Shown here piece after piece: positions 1 through 11,122 of a stretch of 64,000 nucleotides of DNA. The position numbers and the translations under genes were made by a program. Source of the DNA: Siphonodentalium dalli (taxonomy: Eukaryota; Mollusca; Scaphopoda; Gadilida; Siphonodentaliidae); contig CP136063.1 in NCBI GenBank assembly GCA_032622095.1, positions 208,247,934 to 208,311,933 of the forward strand, in the 5' to 3' direction. The stretch's first letter is position 1. Every line of letters starts with the position of its first letter. The notes under the pieces are model-generated. The model was given only the letters and a program-made list of their open reading frames with translations. It ran no database searches and was not told the DNA's origin.

Positions 1-749
1 CGATATGATAGTTATCGATCAATATATGAGGTATATTTGCATTTTTGTATTACCCATTCGCCGATGATTCGGAATCGGAATTTGGCGGCAAACATAGTAA
101 GTTACTCTGAACAATATAATTTAAATGATTAGTCAATAGTGAAGTGCCATCGGCTGGCAGAATTCCTGGAAAGATTAGTGGGAGACGCGAGTCGTTTCAG
201 CGTTGGGTCGGCATCGGCCGGTGGTCAGGTTGGGCATAGTCGACAGTCTACAGACTACAGTATTCTCCACTCGATTATCTTAAAATGCACCCTAATCGGT
301 TAAATTCTTTCGATAATTCTATCCAAATACATCTTAGCTATTATTCGGATCAGCTCTCTCCGTCGAAAAAGTGATAGTTGGACCAAAACGACACTTGAGA
401 AAAGTTTGTTTGCAATATCGACGTATTGAATACGTGGAGCCGACAACGTTATCGCACGTTCGTCGGCTAATCGTAAAATACACACAAATATGTGTTAAAG
501 TGCAGACTAATTCACCACCTTCGTGTATTCAAGAAAATGAATCACACCAAAATTAAGCGAATTGTATATGGAATGTGTATGTATACGCTGTCATGTATAT
601 ATCATCCCACAAATGCTTCAATATCATGATAATCTATTAGTTATTATCAAAAACCTCAAAGTTTACGGAATGTCGCGATATACGCAAGAGCGCAAACATA
701 CTATATTATCATCGTACGCTAGTTCGCTGTTGGGCCGATCGTTCAATGT
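1..749. other. Unannotated intergenic sequence
   Basis: No convincing gene or repeat is visible. Only ORFs of about 60 codons occur, on both strands and overlapping one another, as expected by chance in AT-rich DNA. The right edge is the pre-insertion target of the U2-headed retroposon. Confidence 0.5.
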
Positions 750-1086
750 AACATAATTATCGCTTCTCTGCCTTTTCGCTAAGATCAAAGTGTAGTATAT
801 GTTCCCCGATGGCGGCTAACAGGGTCGCTATGCTTTGGTCGAGCTCATGCGGTGAGAAACTTCCCCGACGATGGAAACATCTGACGGGACTTCCACTGGA
901 TGGGTTCGCAGCCTGTGGAGGACGAGTGGTCCCGACTGACTGACTGACTGTCCGCTTCTTGCGGGGACTGATGTCCGACGGGCACTTTGACCATCTCGTA
1001 AGGATGGGTCACCTCTGACAGGGGGTGCTCAACCGACAAGAGTGGTCCGCAATGGCCCCGGGCAGGTTTAAAAAAAACATAATTAT
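750..1086 (+). mobile_element. U2 snRNA-headed SINE-like retroposon with 11-bp target duplication
   Basis: The direct repeat AACATAATTAT occurs at 750-760 and again at 1076-1086, bracketing an insert of about 315 bp. The insert opens with a near-match to the 5' end of U2 snRNA (759-803). It continues with an unrelated GC-rich body (804-1065) unlike its AT-rich surroundings and ends in TTTAAAAAAAA (1068-1077). A target duplication plus an A-rich 3' tail is the signature of LINE-mediated retroposition. SINEs with snRNA-derived heads are known as a class, and chimeric snRNA retropseudogenes made by template switching are the alternative. Only one copy is in the window, so an amplified family cannot be told from a one-off chimera. 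The two bases AT are shared by the target repeat and the U2 start. Confidence 0.8.
759..803 (+). pseudogene. U2: U2 snRNA 5' end (stem I and branch-point recognition region), retroposed
   Basis: The 45 bases match the start of metazoan U2 as I recall it: ATCGCTTCTC, then the stem-loop I region, AAGATCAAAG, and the branch-point pairing segment GTGTAGTAT. I count three differences: G to T and G to C in the stem-loop I arms, and C to A after GTAGTAT. The stem changes are not compensatory. The similarity stops abruptly at 804, before the Sm site and later stem-loops of a real U2 gene. No functional U2 RNA can come from here; it is the 5' head of the surrounding retroposon. Confidence 0.82.
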
Positions 1087-1170
1087 GTTTGTCCTGAACT
1101 AATGTCTGTGAAGAACGATTGTTAAGTTGATATATGAACTATTCATGTCGTGTGAAGACTTATAATAAAA

Positions 1171-1397
1171 GGTTCCCTGAAGAACCATGTTGGGATATAT
1201 TATGGTTCCCTTAAGAACCCTGTTCTGTTATGAACAGGGTTCTCTGAAGAACCCTCTTGTGGTTCTTCTGTTGAACCTTATGATATGGTTCTTCAGTAGA
1301 ACCTTATGATGGGGTCCTTTGAAGCACCAAATAAGGTGCTCCTATTGTGATAAGGTGAAGAACCTTTTTGGGTTCTCTGAAGGACTTCTGGTTCTAA
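1171..1397. repeat. Cluster of GGTTC...GAACC short inverted repeats
   Basis: About eight near-palindromic words of the form GGTTC(N)nGAACC follow one another, spaced roughly 20-35 bp (for example 1171-1186, 1204-1219, 1261-1276, 1288-1302). One of them, at 1218-1240, forms a hairpin with 8-bp perfect arms (CCCTGTTC / GAACAGGG). The pattern resembles dispersed 'ggttctctgaagaacc' repeats seen in fish and invertebrates, probably subterminal repeats of a DNA transposon. No transposon ends were found. Confidence 0.6.
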
Positions 1398-1399
1398 GA

Positions 1400-2009
1400 G
1401 TGTACGTTGACAAAATGAAGCCACATTGACGCAATACACGTAACGTTTATTATGCAGGCTTTATGTAGGCAATATAGAATAACAACATAAACCCACATAA
1501 GCATCATACTATAATAGTCAACAAGATTTTTTTTTTAAACAATCAGGTAAACTCCCGTTTTTGAAGACACACAGGGGCCTAACTCTAAAAATACTTAACA
1601 AATATGTATGGGAAAGGTTTTCTGTTCTGGATTCAGGAAAATTGACTTGTCAATTTGAATTTCTTTATAATATACGTCCCTGAAAATCCATAAATTTATG
1701 ATTAATTTGACAAAATCTCCCCAAATTTATTTCAGACAAGTCACTTATTTCCCTTATTAGTTTATGGTTTATCATAAATTTCGAGTAATCTGATTCGTAA
1801 GGCAAAGAGCTCATACATTCGATGATCAGTTATCCAATGTGTGAATATATGTGCTGTACATATGAGCATGACGTATATGAGCAAGTGTAGCATATATGCC
1901 TATTTTCAATAATTAAAATGACTAAAAACGCAAACATAAAAGGCAGTCGTGAATAGCAGGGACCATTATTGAACGACACAGAGTTATTTTATGCGAAAAA
2001 AATCTAAAT
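1400..2009. other. Unannotated AT-rich sequence
   Basis: Nothing gene-like or clearly repeated is seen. It contains an A/T-rich tract near 1527-1540 and ordinary AT-rich sequence. Confidence 0.5.
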
Positions 2010-2500
2010 AAATTCAATATTAATTGATAGTCGCGTTTCCAGACAGGTGTCGTCGATTCCTATTTATTATTTCATACCTAGGAAACTATATAAATCATGT
2101 TGCAGAAGACCGAGAAGAGATAAGATAATCCATCTTTAACATACCCTCGTACAAATAGGTTCACATTGGACCTAAATATTCACAGATCTTCACATTGGAC
2201 TTATATGATTCTGAAATAAGCCCATAGTAGACTTATACCCATTATTCCATTGAATGGCGCGGACCACATGAAAACGCATTGTAAAGAGCGTACATCACTA
2301 CATCTGGTAAGCCGTGAGATTGTTTATTCGTGTTATTTTGCAGCCTGTTATCATGAAAATAGAAATAATTCATATAGAAATAGTCCCATATAGGGCTGTT
2401 TTAGAAACCCGAATTTACTCCCATATAGAGCGTATTTAGTTTTCAAATAATGTCAATATGAGCTTAGTTCGAGCAATTATAAAATAAGCCGGCATTGTGC
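2010..2500 (+). repeat. Dispersed repeat with recurring AATAAGCCCATA motif, copy 1
   Basis: The segment 2020-2160 resembles 22025-22150: both start ATTAATTGATAG and share GCGTTTCC and a CCATCTTT(A/G)ACATAC end. The segment 2160-2295 resembles 3480-3612: both share CTGAAATAAGC(C/T)CATA, ACTTATACCC and TTGAATGGCGCGG. Degenerate copies of the AAATAAGCCCATA word continue to 2500. The family is unrecognised and no coding capacity is visible. Confidence 0.55.
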
Positions 2501-3186
2501 TTATTTTCACGAGAATAGACTGCATGGGCGCTTAATCCACCAACGTTTCCAAAGACGATATGAACATCGTTATCCCCGACCACGGGGCATTATGACAGCA
2601 TTGCCATCTCCATTGTCTCAGATAAAAGGTTGCAATAAGATCATTAGCACCTATTCGTGCGCAAAAGGATTAATACACTTAAAACATTAATTCATTCAAT
2701 AATCGGTATATCATGAATAACGCATGAGTGGGGCGATATATTAGGGACCTGTATATATTTTTTCAATGGAACGCCACCATGGTGACAATTTCCAATTATC
2801 ATAGATTCACCCATGGTCAGGTTGTCTTGTTAGTCTGCTATGATGTTGGTTGTCCTGTTGAATTACTATGATGCTCGTATGGCAAACTGATGCCGTTAAG
2901 AAAGAGTACCGTTATTTTGTTCTAAAGTCATTTTCGCGGTGTTTGGCTTATCCGAGTTATTTGAGAAAAAGCCAGTGTCTGTATGAAATATTCAAGAACA
3001 TTATATATTTTGATATGTACAGATTATCCGATTCACTATTACTAAATAATTACAGCCGCGCTACACATGTAGGAGTATATACGTTACATTACGTACGTGT
3101 TCATGGTATTACTATATGTACGTTTACGCTGCATATTGTATTATATAAAGCTCCATCTCGCCTTAAAGAGGAGGTAATAAACAATT

Positions 3187-3199
3187 GGGGGGGGGGGGG
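3187..3199 (+). repeat. Poly-G homopolymer (13 G)
   Basis: Thirteen consecutive G residues. It lies inside a 140-codon ORF that I treat as spurious because the homopolymer supplies its glycines. Assembly length here may be unreliable. Confidence 0.9.
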
Positions 3200-3289
3200 T
3201 AAATACAAATGGGTCTTTCTTATTAGAAGTTTTAAGAATACGAATAAATTATACTCGTTGTGCATCTTGAATGACGAATTCACTATATA

Positions 3290-3612
3290 ATTATAATTTA
3301 TACCAGACTGTTCTCCCGAAAATAAGCTTATATCGAACGTATTTCAAAACCCAAATAAGCCCATATAGGCATTATTTGAATTTTAATTACGTTATCTGGG
3401 AACCTAAATGGGACACGATCAAAAGAGTCGTATATGAGCTTATTTCAATTCGAAATAAGCTAAAATATTAACACATCCTTGTGAAAATATAGAACCTAAA
3501 TAGTCACATAGGTTCATATGGAACATGTTTGCTTCTGAAATAAGCTCATACAGGACTTATACCCGTTATTTCGTTGAATGGCGCGGGCCGCAGTGAAAAC
3601 ACATTGTTAGAA
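3290..3612 (+). repeat. Dispersed AATAAGC-type repeat, copy 2
   Basis: This shares the ordered words CTGAAATAAGCTCATA, ACTTATACCC, TTGAATGGCGCGG and GTGAAAACRCATTGT with 2200-2290. The upstream part (3300-3480) has several degenerate AAATAAGCYCATAT words like those at 2390-2500. Copy 2 therefore covers the same repeat as copy 1 with its parts in a different order. No TIR or target duplication was found. Confidence 0.5.
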
Positions 3613-3797
3613 TTAGTCACACGCAAAAATAAAGTTATATATCCTGGATTATGAATTAATTAATAACTATGGTAACCAAATTCAAGAGAATAGGATGCCA
3701 ATGTGTGACCTCCCATTAAACCTTTAGAAGTTTAGATGATGTGTACATATCAAAACTGATATAGTTTATATGAATAACGCTTAAGTTACATTATATC

Positions 3798-4015
3798 ATG
3801 CATTCTCTTATATATTCGAGGTGACCTATGGTCGACTCGCATATATAAGAGAATGCATTGACACAGTGCATAACTGTAACCGTCACAATGTGGTCAATGA
3901 GCCGGTTCCAATGATATCCATATTTGTATGGTTTTATTGAGACAGAACCAAGATAATTTAAGCTGTTGCAGCTTTATTTGGCCGTTTTTGGCCGGTTTGT
4001 TGGGTAAAGGGTTAA
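3798..4015 (+). mobile_element. TTAA-type palindromic MITE, right half
   Basis: A near-perfect palindrome (3798-3870; arms built on TGCATTCTCTTATATA and its complement, centre GACCTATGGTC) is followed by sequence almost identical to 63909-64000 (GTCACAATGTGGTCAA, GAGCCGGTTCCAATGATA). The right terminus at 3998-4015 reads TGTTGGGTAAAGGGTTAA. This is the exact complement of the left terminus TTAACCCTTTACCCAACA of the copy at 63664. TTAA at the ends with a TIR starting CCCTTT fits the piggyBac or Kolobok target preference. The left terminus of this copy is not recognisable. Confidence 0.75.
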
Positions 4016-4856
4016 CAAAAAGAAACATTTCACAGCTTAATCAGACTTAACGGTATATTATTAAGAATTTATCGCATGTACATTTTGGTGAACGTTTCCC
4101 TTGCTGAAATTTGTTGTACACTAAGTAAATTTGAACAAATGTTGTAAATGTGAAATGTCAGAAATGTTTACCGCTTCTTCACAGACCACCCAGACCCACC
4201 AATGTGTGTATTTCAGTAGCTTGCATTGTTGTGGGTGTGTACTAAATACAGAACCGCACAATAATGTAAATCAAGTTAATGTTATTACTAACTCATTTGT
4301 GAGTAACTCCAGACATCTTGGGCGCTACAACAATTAACGTGTGCAATAACGCACATCAATCAATGTGCGGATGTGATATATACCCACCCCGCCATATGTG
4401 CCCGAAAAATACTTGTTGACCCCCACCCTGTAAGTGTTAGCTTTTTTTTCCGACCGTTTTTTGACATCCACTCCCATAAAAACACGAAATAAGAATATTA
4501 TAATTTTCACTACGTACTTACTGTCTGTTTCCAATCAAATACATATTGCAGGTTGTGATTAGTTCAGTATGGCATGGCAGTGATTGCTTATGCAACGTGC
4601 CCATGCATTTTATTTTCGGGGTGACATAGGCTGACATAATTATACCGGGTATTTTGTAATTTTACAACAAGAAACAATATATTCTGACTGTCTAAAGGAA
4701 GTTTTGATGTTAAATTTGCATTTTATGTAAGTTCTTAAAGGCCATAAATATGGTCATCTTGACAGCCCACCCACACCCTCGTGTGTGCTCGGAAAACAAT
4801 TGTTTGACACCCCCACCCCATTTGAGTGTGAGTTTAGTGACGCTACACCGCACAAC
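4016..4856. other. Unannotated sequence before the tandem array
   Basis: Only short chance ORFs are seen. Weakly repeated phrases ('cccacccc' with 'tgttgac' near 4380-4430 and 4765-4830) suggest decayed repeat text related to the following array, but no element boundaries are visible. Confidence 0.45.
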
Positions 4857-5069
4857 GGGCTAACATTACTAAATACACCCTCTTTTAATTCTTTATTCGG
4901 GCTAACATTACTAAATACACCCTCTTTTTAATTCTTTATTAGGGCTAACATTACTAAATACACCCTCTTTTTAATTCTTTATTCGGGCTAACATCACTAA
5001 ATACACCCTCTTTTTAATTCTTTATTCGGGCAAACATTACTAAATACACCCTCTTTTTAATTCTTTATT
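4857..5069 (+). repeat. Tandem repeat, about 43-bp unit, five copies
   Basis: The unit reads GGGCTAACATTACTAAATAC followed by ACCCTCTTTTTAATTCTTTATTC and is repeated five times with only a few differences. The same GCTAACAT..CTAAATACACCCTC text appears, diverged, in the 6770-6830 and 11150-11210 repeats (AGCGTCACTAAAT(G/T)CACCCTCT). The array therefore grew from one part of a dispersed element. Confidence 0.88.
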
Positions 5070-5499
5070 CTCATCGCCTTATAAATACAGATATGGAGAA
5101 AATAATTTAAAATATTTACATTATTTAAAATAGCAATGGGGATCTCATTTTTGCATAGACGTCATCTGCTGTGGGAGTCCTAGACTCAGATTTTAAGTTC
5201 CCAGATGGTGAATATTGTGATGTGTAACTCGATTATGCAATGTGCCGTCTCTCAATTTGGGACCCAAATAATACATATACTTTCCAGAGAAGATGAGGCC
5301 TAAGCATAAAATAGGTCGCCATAGGGTGGATTTATGCGATTAAATCTATCTATCACTACCTTGTATAATAATTACAATGTAATTCATGGAAAAAAGTAAA
5401 ACAGTTTCAATGAACTTCGTATTCCATGTTCTGATTAAGTTTTTTAAAACATGGCAATGCACTGTGCATGTATGTTCACCAGGGCCGTGACATGGGTAA
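5070..5499. other. Decayed dispersed-repeat text
   Basis: The phrase CTTTCCAGAGAAGATGAGGCCTAAGCA (here given in parts: CTTTCCAGAGAAGATGAG, GCCTAAGCA) at 5280-5310 recurs, diverged, at 6722-6750 and 11100-11122. No gene is seen. Confidence 0.4.
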
Positions 5500-7870
5500 C
5501 CAACGTTCGGTCCTATATTCTAGGTCATTTTAATTTGACTGAAATTGGTTGGAAAATCCAAACGATGGCAGCAGATCTTGGACTGAAATCTGTGTGTGCT
5601 TCAAAGGGGGCTGCGCAATTGAAAATTCCAAGTTAGACACCCACAATGAAGACACTGCACTCTATCTAAACCACGTTCATGGCGTTCATTGTCATTCTAC
5701 TGTGGTCTCATCAGTTGTGCAACAGAGGAAATAATTTTATCACATAATTTGGCCATAAAAGCAGTTTCATAATTATCGGTAATAGACACGTTTAATATCA
5801 GCGCGTGCGATGACGTCACGGCGTTCTTCAAATAACTTGCGATCGCTGTAGTTTATGATTGTTGTTTTCGATGAATATTGCGCGTTGCTTCGGGTTTATT
5901 TGATCATGTGATAAAAGGTATCTCAAACTCGTTCTATTTTATACGTAATTTATCAACCTCGTCCACTAAATTCTATTTGAGCCTCGGTAAATCTCGGCTC
6001 AAATCGAATTTAGTGAACTCGGTTGATAAATTCCGTATAAAATAGAAACTCATGTGAGATCCTCTATATAGCATATAGTATATTGTTCACCTTCCATCTT
6101 GGTAAAAATCAAGACATTCCTTATATCACAAGCGGGTGTTTCCAATTTAAGTTGGAAATATTATGCATGACACAACATCAGATAAAAATTTCCGACCAGA
6201 AAATAGGTTGAAATTCTTCCGTTAGTTTGATTTTCCAACCAGTGTTTAGTGTTAAATTTGTTGTTATGAGCCAATATTCGATTATTAAATTGTCCTTCTT
6301 TTTGTCAATGTTCCGAACTGAAATTGCTATCAGTTGGAAAACTCTAACCACATGTGGTGTTAGTTGGTAATTACAAATATATAACTTGTTGTGCCAGTTC
6401 CAATCCAGAGGAACAGGCCACAACATATGGTGCTGGACATTTACAGACTGGGGTCCCCAGATGGTGAATTTCGTTACGATATCCCGCAGTGGGCTGGCAT
6501 CGCCAAATCACACTATGTGGACCTCATTCTGCACTGCCTCATCTGATCTAGGAGACCTAGACACATATTTTAGTTTTCGGGTGGTGGTGTTCACCCATTG
6601 GGAACCTCGAGTATAAATTGTGTCGTCTGCCAATTTTATGATATGAAGAAAATAAACTAAAAAAAAAGAAAAGAATCTTTCTAAAGAAGTTTCTAAAGAA
6701 ACTAAAAAAACTTGTTAATTTACTTTCCATAGAAAATTAGGCAAAGCAGAATGGGATCCTCAGAGGGTGAATTAATTCAGTGATGCTAGCCCGTTGTGCT
6801 TGGTAGCGTCACTAAATGCACCCTCTGTGCGCCTCATTCTGCAAATGTCCGGTACCATACTTTGATGCCCTCGGGGTGAAAATGGAATTCCCGGACTTGG
6901 GAATGTCGGTCCGGTTCAAAGAGGAGGTGGAGTTGAAAAGTTGAAGACACGTTCCGGGTCAGGTCAGTTGTGAAAAGGGCAATAACGTGACCAATGCACC
7001 GGTCAATGATTCATATAGCTCACCTCCCATCGCGACAAAACAACAAGACATTCCTTGCATCACGTGCGAGTATATCCATGTAAATGGCAAATCCACAGAA
7101 CCATATACTTTTCCCCGAATGTAGTCAGTGTCACTTAAGAATGTTCAAGTCCCCATCAAGTATAAGACCTAGTTGGGAGGTTTGGGGGGGGGCATGTGCA
7201 AAATATTAAAGATATTCCTTACATCTCGAGCGGGTGTTTTTTGGTAAAAAAAATTTAGTTGGAAATTTTAAGCCTGACACAACAAATTGGAAATTTCAGA
7301 CCAATCAATAAGTCGAATTTTTTAGAGAATTTTATTTTCCACCCTTAATTTAGTGTGAGATGTGTTGTTATAGGCCGCTAGTCGAATATTGTGTCTTACA
7401 TTTTGTCAAATGCTTGGACATAAACGGCTATCAGAATAATGGAAATTTTCAGCCGTAGTTGGGTGTAGCGTTGGACACAGTTGGAAAGCGAGTAGTGAGG
7501 AATACCAGTTGGAATTCCAAATAGGTGGGCCGCAAATTACGGACTTGAAAATTCCGGCGCGCCTCAGTGTGATGTGATATTCCAAGTTGGACATTTGCAA
7601 TGAACACCGTCTACACACACATTGTCATTTTATACTGTGGTCCCATTCGTGGTGGACAGGCACTAATTTAAGCATTGCACTGACTAATAACCATAGCTCA
7701 CCTTCCATCACGGTAAAATATCAAAACATTCCTTGCAGCAGGGGCGGACTTTTATCCATTTAAATGACAATTCCACAGAACCATATCCTTTTTGACCCCG
7801 AATGTAGTCAGTGTCACTTAAGAATGTTAAAGTTCCCACGGTAAATACCAGACCCAGCTGTGATTTTCAT
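5500..7870 (+). repeat. Degenerate dispersed repeats, about 0.6-0.9 kb period
   Basis: Three sets of diverged direct similarities are visible. 5500-5735 matches 7500-7680 (ATTCCAAGTT(A/G)GACA, CTACTGTGGTC(T/C)CAT). 6075-6425 matches 7190-7500 (AAGACATTCCTTA, AGCGGGTGTTT, TGACACAACA, TGTTGTTAT). 7015-7175 matches 7690-7870 (AATGTAGTCAGTGTCACTTA). Order and spacing suggest one unit repeated about twice with deletions and interrupted by other elements. No ORF survives between copies and no ends were defined. Confidence 0.5.
5917..6064 (+). mobile_element. Terminal-hairpin foldback element, divergent end
   Basis: Two arms of about 60 bp (5917-5980 and 5998-6064) are inverted repeats of each other. 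Shared words are ATTTTATACG / CGTATAAAAT, ATTTATCAAC / GTTGATAAAT and the GAGCC...GGCTC centre. It ends in GAGATCCTCTATAT like the elements at 29765, 31819 and 35130. The flank at 5800-5912 (GCGTGCGATGACGTCAC, TTTGATCATGTGATAAA) parallels the internal flank of those elements, so this is one diverged terminus of the same family. Confidence 0.6.
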
Positions 7871-8695
7871 GGGTTTGCACGTCCACTGAGCACAGAATTT
7901 TGGCACAACTGATCACTGTCCAAAAAAGATCAATATGTCAGTACCATGGAAAGAACAGCGGTGTATACATTCTTACAGTAGCTTGGAGAATAACCGACTT
8001 ATTGTTTATCTTGTGTGTAAATGGGACGCCTTAAACCGCCGTGTGGTATACATAATAAATCTCGTACTGGAATCGCCTACAGCAATGACAGTATAAGGTA
8101 TCTGAGAAAGTTAGCGGTTTAAGCGCTTAAGGACTATTGAATCTTTATCGCGGGTTCGAATTAATATCCACAGGTCTTGCAATTGTGAGGTGAACTGTTA
8201 CATGTATTGTTTATAACGGCGATCGTCGCACAACCCTTGTCGCTTCACTAGAACCAAAGCATATACACTGTCATATATACGCCTCAAAGTAAGTAAGTTC
8301 CACCTGACATACCACACTATAAAATCCTGTGGTCGGGAAATTTGGCATGAAATATATTAACTATATTAGGACTGACGTGAGATAATTTCGACCCGCTGAG
8401 TGCTTGCATACTTGAGTGAGCCCCGTTTGTATGAAGGTATTGCTTAATTCAAAAGTCACAAAACCGTTATGACTTATGAGGGTAGAAAACACATTTAAAT
8501 ATTCGTGTGAAAAACATATAAGTTCTATACATGTAACGCAATGTACTCCAAGAATCACCATGCCCTCATTGTAATGCGTATAGTCACTGTATTCAATACC
8601 ACCATAATATCGATTTTGCAATTGGGTGCATGCTTATCAATACCTCGTGTCTGCATGTTCTAACAATCATCTATACCCACATCTATACCGAGCCC
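7871..8695. other. Unannotated sequence
   Basis: No gene or repeat was recognised. A single GGTTCGAATTA word near 8153 looks like a tRNA B box, but no cloverleaf or A box could be found around it. Confidence 0.45.
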
Positions 8696-8699
8696 AGGC

Positions 8700-9075
8700 C
8701 AGCACATAATATGACCATATACATAGCCAGCGGGCTCGGAGGGCTGCAGCCCCACAAAATGTTTGATAGCTCAAAATTTGAGCAATTTTCGGGCAAATTG
8801 GAAATATTTTCGGTCAAATTCGGAAATTTTCGGGAAAATTGAATGGAATTTCAGGGGAAATTTATGGCAATTACAGCATTTTTTACATTTCTTCATGCAT
8901 TATGGATATTTAAGGTTAATTTGAATCTACGTTATATTTATGTGTATATACAAGGTATATTCTACAAAAACTGTGAATATTTCATGTAAAAAAAACAATC
9001 AGGCAAAAAAGTCTCAGCCACCCCCCCCCCCCCCCTTAAAAATTGGCCACCCGTACGGCTATGACCATATATATG
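8700..9075 (+). repeat. Dispersed repeat with poly-C end and weak inverted ends
   Basis: The left side has TATGACCATATACATAGCC followed by a GGGCTCGGAGGGCTGCAGCC GC-rich segment. The right side has 15 C (9021-9035), then CCGTACGGCTATGACCATATATATG. The two ends are partially complementary (TATGACCATATA / TATATATGGTCATA). The interior repeats TTTTCGGGCAAATTG-like words. It looks like a decayed non-autonomous DNA element, with low certainty on its boundaries. Confidence 0.4.
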
Positions 9076-9378
9076 CTTTTGTTGGACATTCTTATCTTAA
9101 TCAGTTAAAAAAACATACAGATAATGCATCTTTTGATAATACTATAGTACATATGGCCAAATGCGCTATCATAATACACGATTAAACCCCATGTATACTA
9201 AGGATGTCAGTTTTTTTTTCTTGAAATTCCTATCAAGATAAGAGTATCGCTAGGGCATGGCAAAATACCCCCTTCGATGTATATATATACACACATCGAT
9301 GTTCACCCCTTTAACATGTGGCCAATTTACCATGTATACCACAAGGTGAACCGCGGTAGTGTAACTCTTGAAATCGGC

Positions 9379-9432
9379 AACTCAAAACAGGAATGTAACT
9401 GGCTTCCATCCAAGAACTTCCTGTTTTGAGTT
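9379..9432 (+). repeat. Short perfect inverted repeat
   Basis: AACTCAAAACAGGAA (9379-9393) and its exact complement TTCCTGTTTTGAGTT (9418-9432) are separated by 24 bp. No context shows a function. Confidence 0.85.
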
Positions 9433-10358
9433 GACATCCGCTCTATGCATATAACCAGTGTTCACGCTACGCCGAAAAATATTTTGACCATTTATTTTGG
9501 CCAATTCTGATTTTTTTTTTTCCAAATTAAAAACAATTTGCCAAATTAAATCCTCATTTTCTGATCTCACAATTAATGAATTTTTATGTTTTGTTTAATT
9601 AACATCTAATATTCTATATAATTATGCCCATGCCTTCAAATGCCGTGTCTAGTCTTATTTAATTGTTTAATCCCACCATTGTTACTTGACAATATACCAC
9701 TATACCCACCATCTACCATTCAGCCTTATGGCAGACAAAGGATTAATTAGTGTTAATCCGGCTCATTACTCTTTTTATTACATTGTTTCATAGTGCACTG
9801 CCATGATTGCCTTGTTGTTACCCATTAAGCTGTATCACCTAATCATTTAGCAGGTGATCACACTATAAATTTGATTCTCATGCCGCTCCAGCTGCAAAAA
9901 TTTGGGGTGAAGGAGAAGATCTCTCGATATTTTCGACCATCCTGGGCGCTTCGCGCCCTATCACTATTATATATCCCGCTGCAAAATCAAGTTGGGTTTT
10001 TGAATTAGATTTCAGATTTTGGAGTAAACAAAAACTTTGGCCAAATGAAATTTTGTTTCGAAAAACAAATGGCAATTGGCCAATATGGCCTTTGACAGAG
10101 TGAACCCTGTTAATAACCGGGCATTATTTCAACCAGAAGTCAACACCAAAATACACCGCTTTTCTTCGACATTTGCTCTGAATGATCAGTAAACGTCCGT
10201 TTATATTTATAATTGGTGACCAAGTCTTGAAATAATGTGTCTGTCGTGAATGAGGTTCCCACAGGGTAAAATTTTCTTATGCTACCCACACAGTGTGATG
10301 ATATTCCACACAGCCGTCTAACATCACCAACTTCCCCATCTGTAGACCTAGTTTTGTG
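9433..10358. other. Unannotated AT-rich sequence
   Basis: Only chance-length ORFs are seen. No repeats were identified except TTTTGGCCAA-type words near 9490 and 10040. Confidence 0.45.
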
Positions 10359-11122
10359 TAGGCCTCATCTCCTTGGAAGTATCTATAGTCTCAAATTAAC
10401 ATTGTTTTAGTTACTCTTTCCTTTCTGCTCAGTTTCTATATCCCCTAATTTGCAGAAGATAAAATGCATACTCGAGGTGACTAATGGGTGAACATCACAA
10501 ATTTCAACTAGGAAACTTAAATCTGATCCCATAGTAGATCATGCCATGAATCTCTACTCTGGCTAACGCCCGTAGAGATCATATTCCACCAGTACAAAAC
10601 CTGGGAACTTTTTGAAGTTTTGACAGGGAACCTTTTAAAGTCGAAAAATAACGCGGGGAATTTATTTCTTAGTTACTATCTGTTCCTTAATAATGTACTT
10701 CGCTGTAGGTGAACGTTCCAACTCGAAATTGGATGCTTTTCCGTGACTTTTGTGAGCATATATCCCAATAGACATTGAATTAATTACCAAGGAGAAATTC
10801 CATAATTGTAAGCGACGCGAAGCAAAATCGCTCACAAAGTCACTTAAATCGTGAAATTTCGAGTTGGTACCTTCACCTACAGTCAATTACATATAATAAA
10901 AAAAAAAAATCCCCGCTTATCTTATCGACTGTATAAGGTTCCCTGTCAAAACTTCAAAAAGTTCCCAGGTTTTTTGCACTGGTGGAATATGATCTCTACG
11001 GGCGTTATCCAGAGTAGAGATTCATGGCATGATCTTATCCCATATAGCAGTTAAGGTCTAAAAATTATAAGAAACAATATTAATTTGAGACTATAGATAC
11101 TTCCCAGGAGATTAGGCCTAAG
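10359..11122 (+). mobile_element. Large foldback repeat (inverted arms about 0.27-0.37 kb)
   Basis: Left arm 10359-10732 and right arm 10853-11122 are diverged inverted copies of each other. Matching words include TAGGCCTCATCTCC / GGAGATTAGGCCTA, GAAGTATCTATAGTCTCAAA / TTTGAGACTATAGATACTTC, GTAGAGATCATATTCCACCA / TGGTGGAATATGATCTCTAC and GTTTTGACAGGGAACC / GGTTCCCTGTCAAAAC. The spacer is about 120 bp. The right arm also begins the tandem duplication at 10869, so a third copy of the arm lies at 14252-14500. Confidence 0.85.

Noticed and set aside
845-1039. 64-codon minus-strand ORF
   Set aside because: It falls inside the GC-rich body of the U2-headed retroposon and has no independent support.
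2868-3290. 140-codon plus-strand ORF
   Set aside because: It runs through 13 consecutive G, shows no domain, and overlaps an opposite-strand ORF and the dispersed AATAAGC repeat.
8100-8175. tRNA gene suggested by GGTTCGAATTA
   Set aside because: No acceptor stem, A box or anticodon arm could be formed around the B-box-like word.
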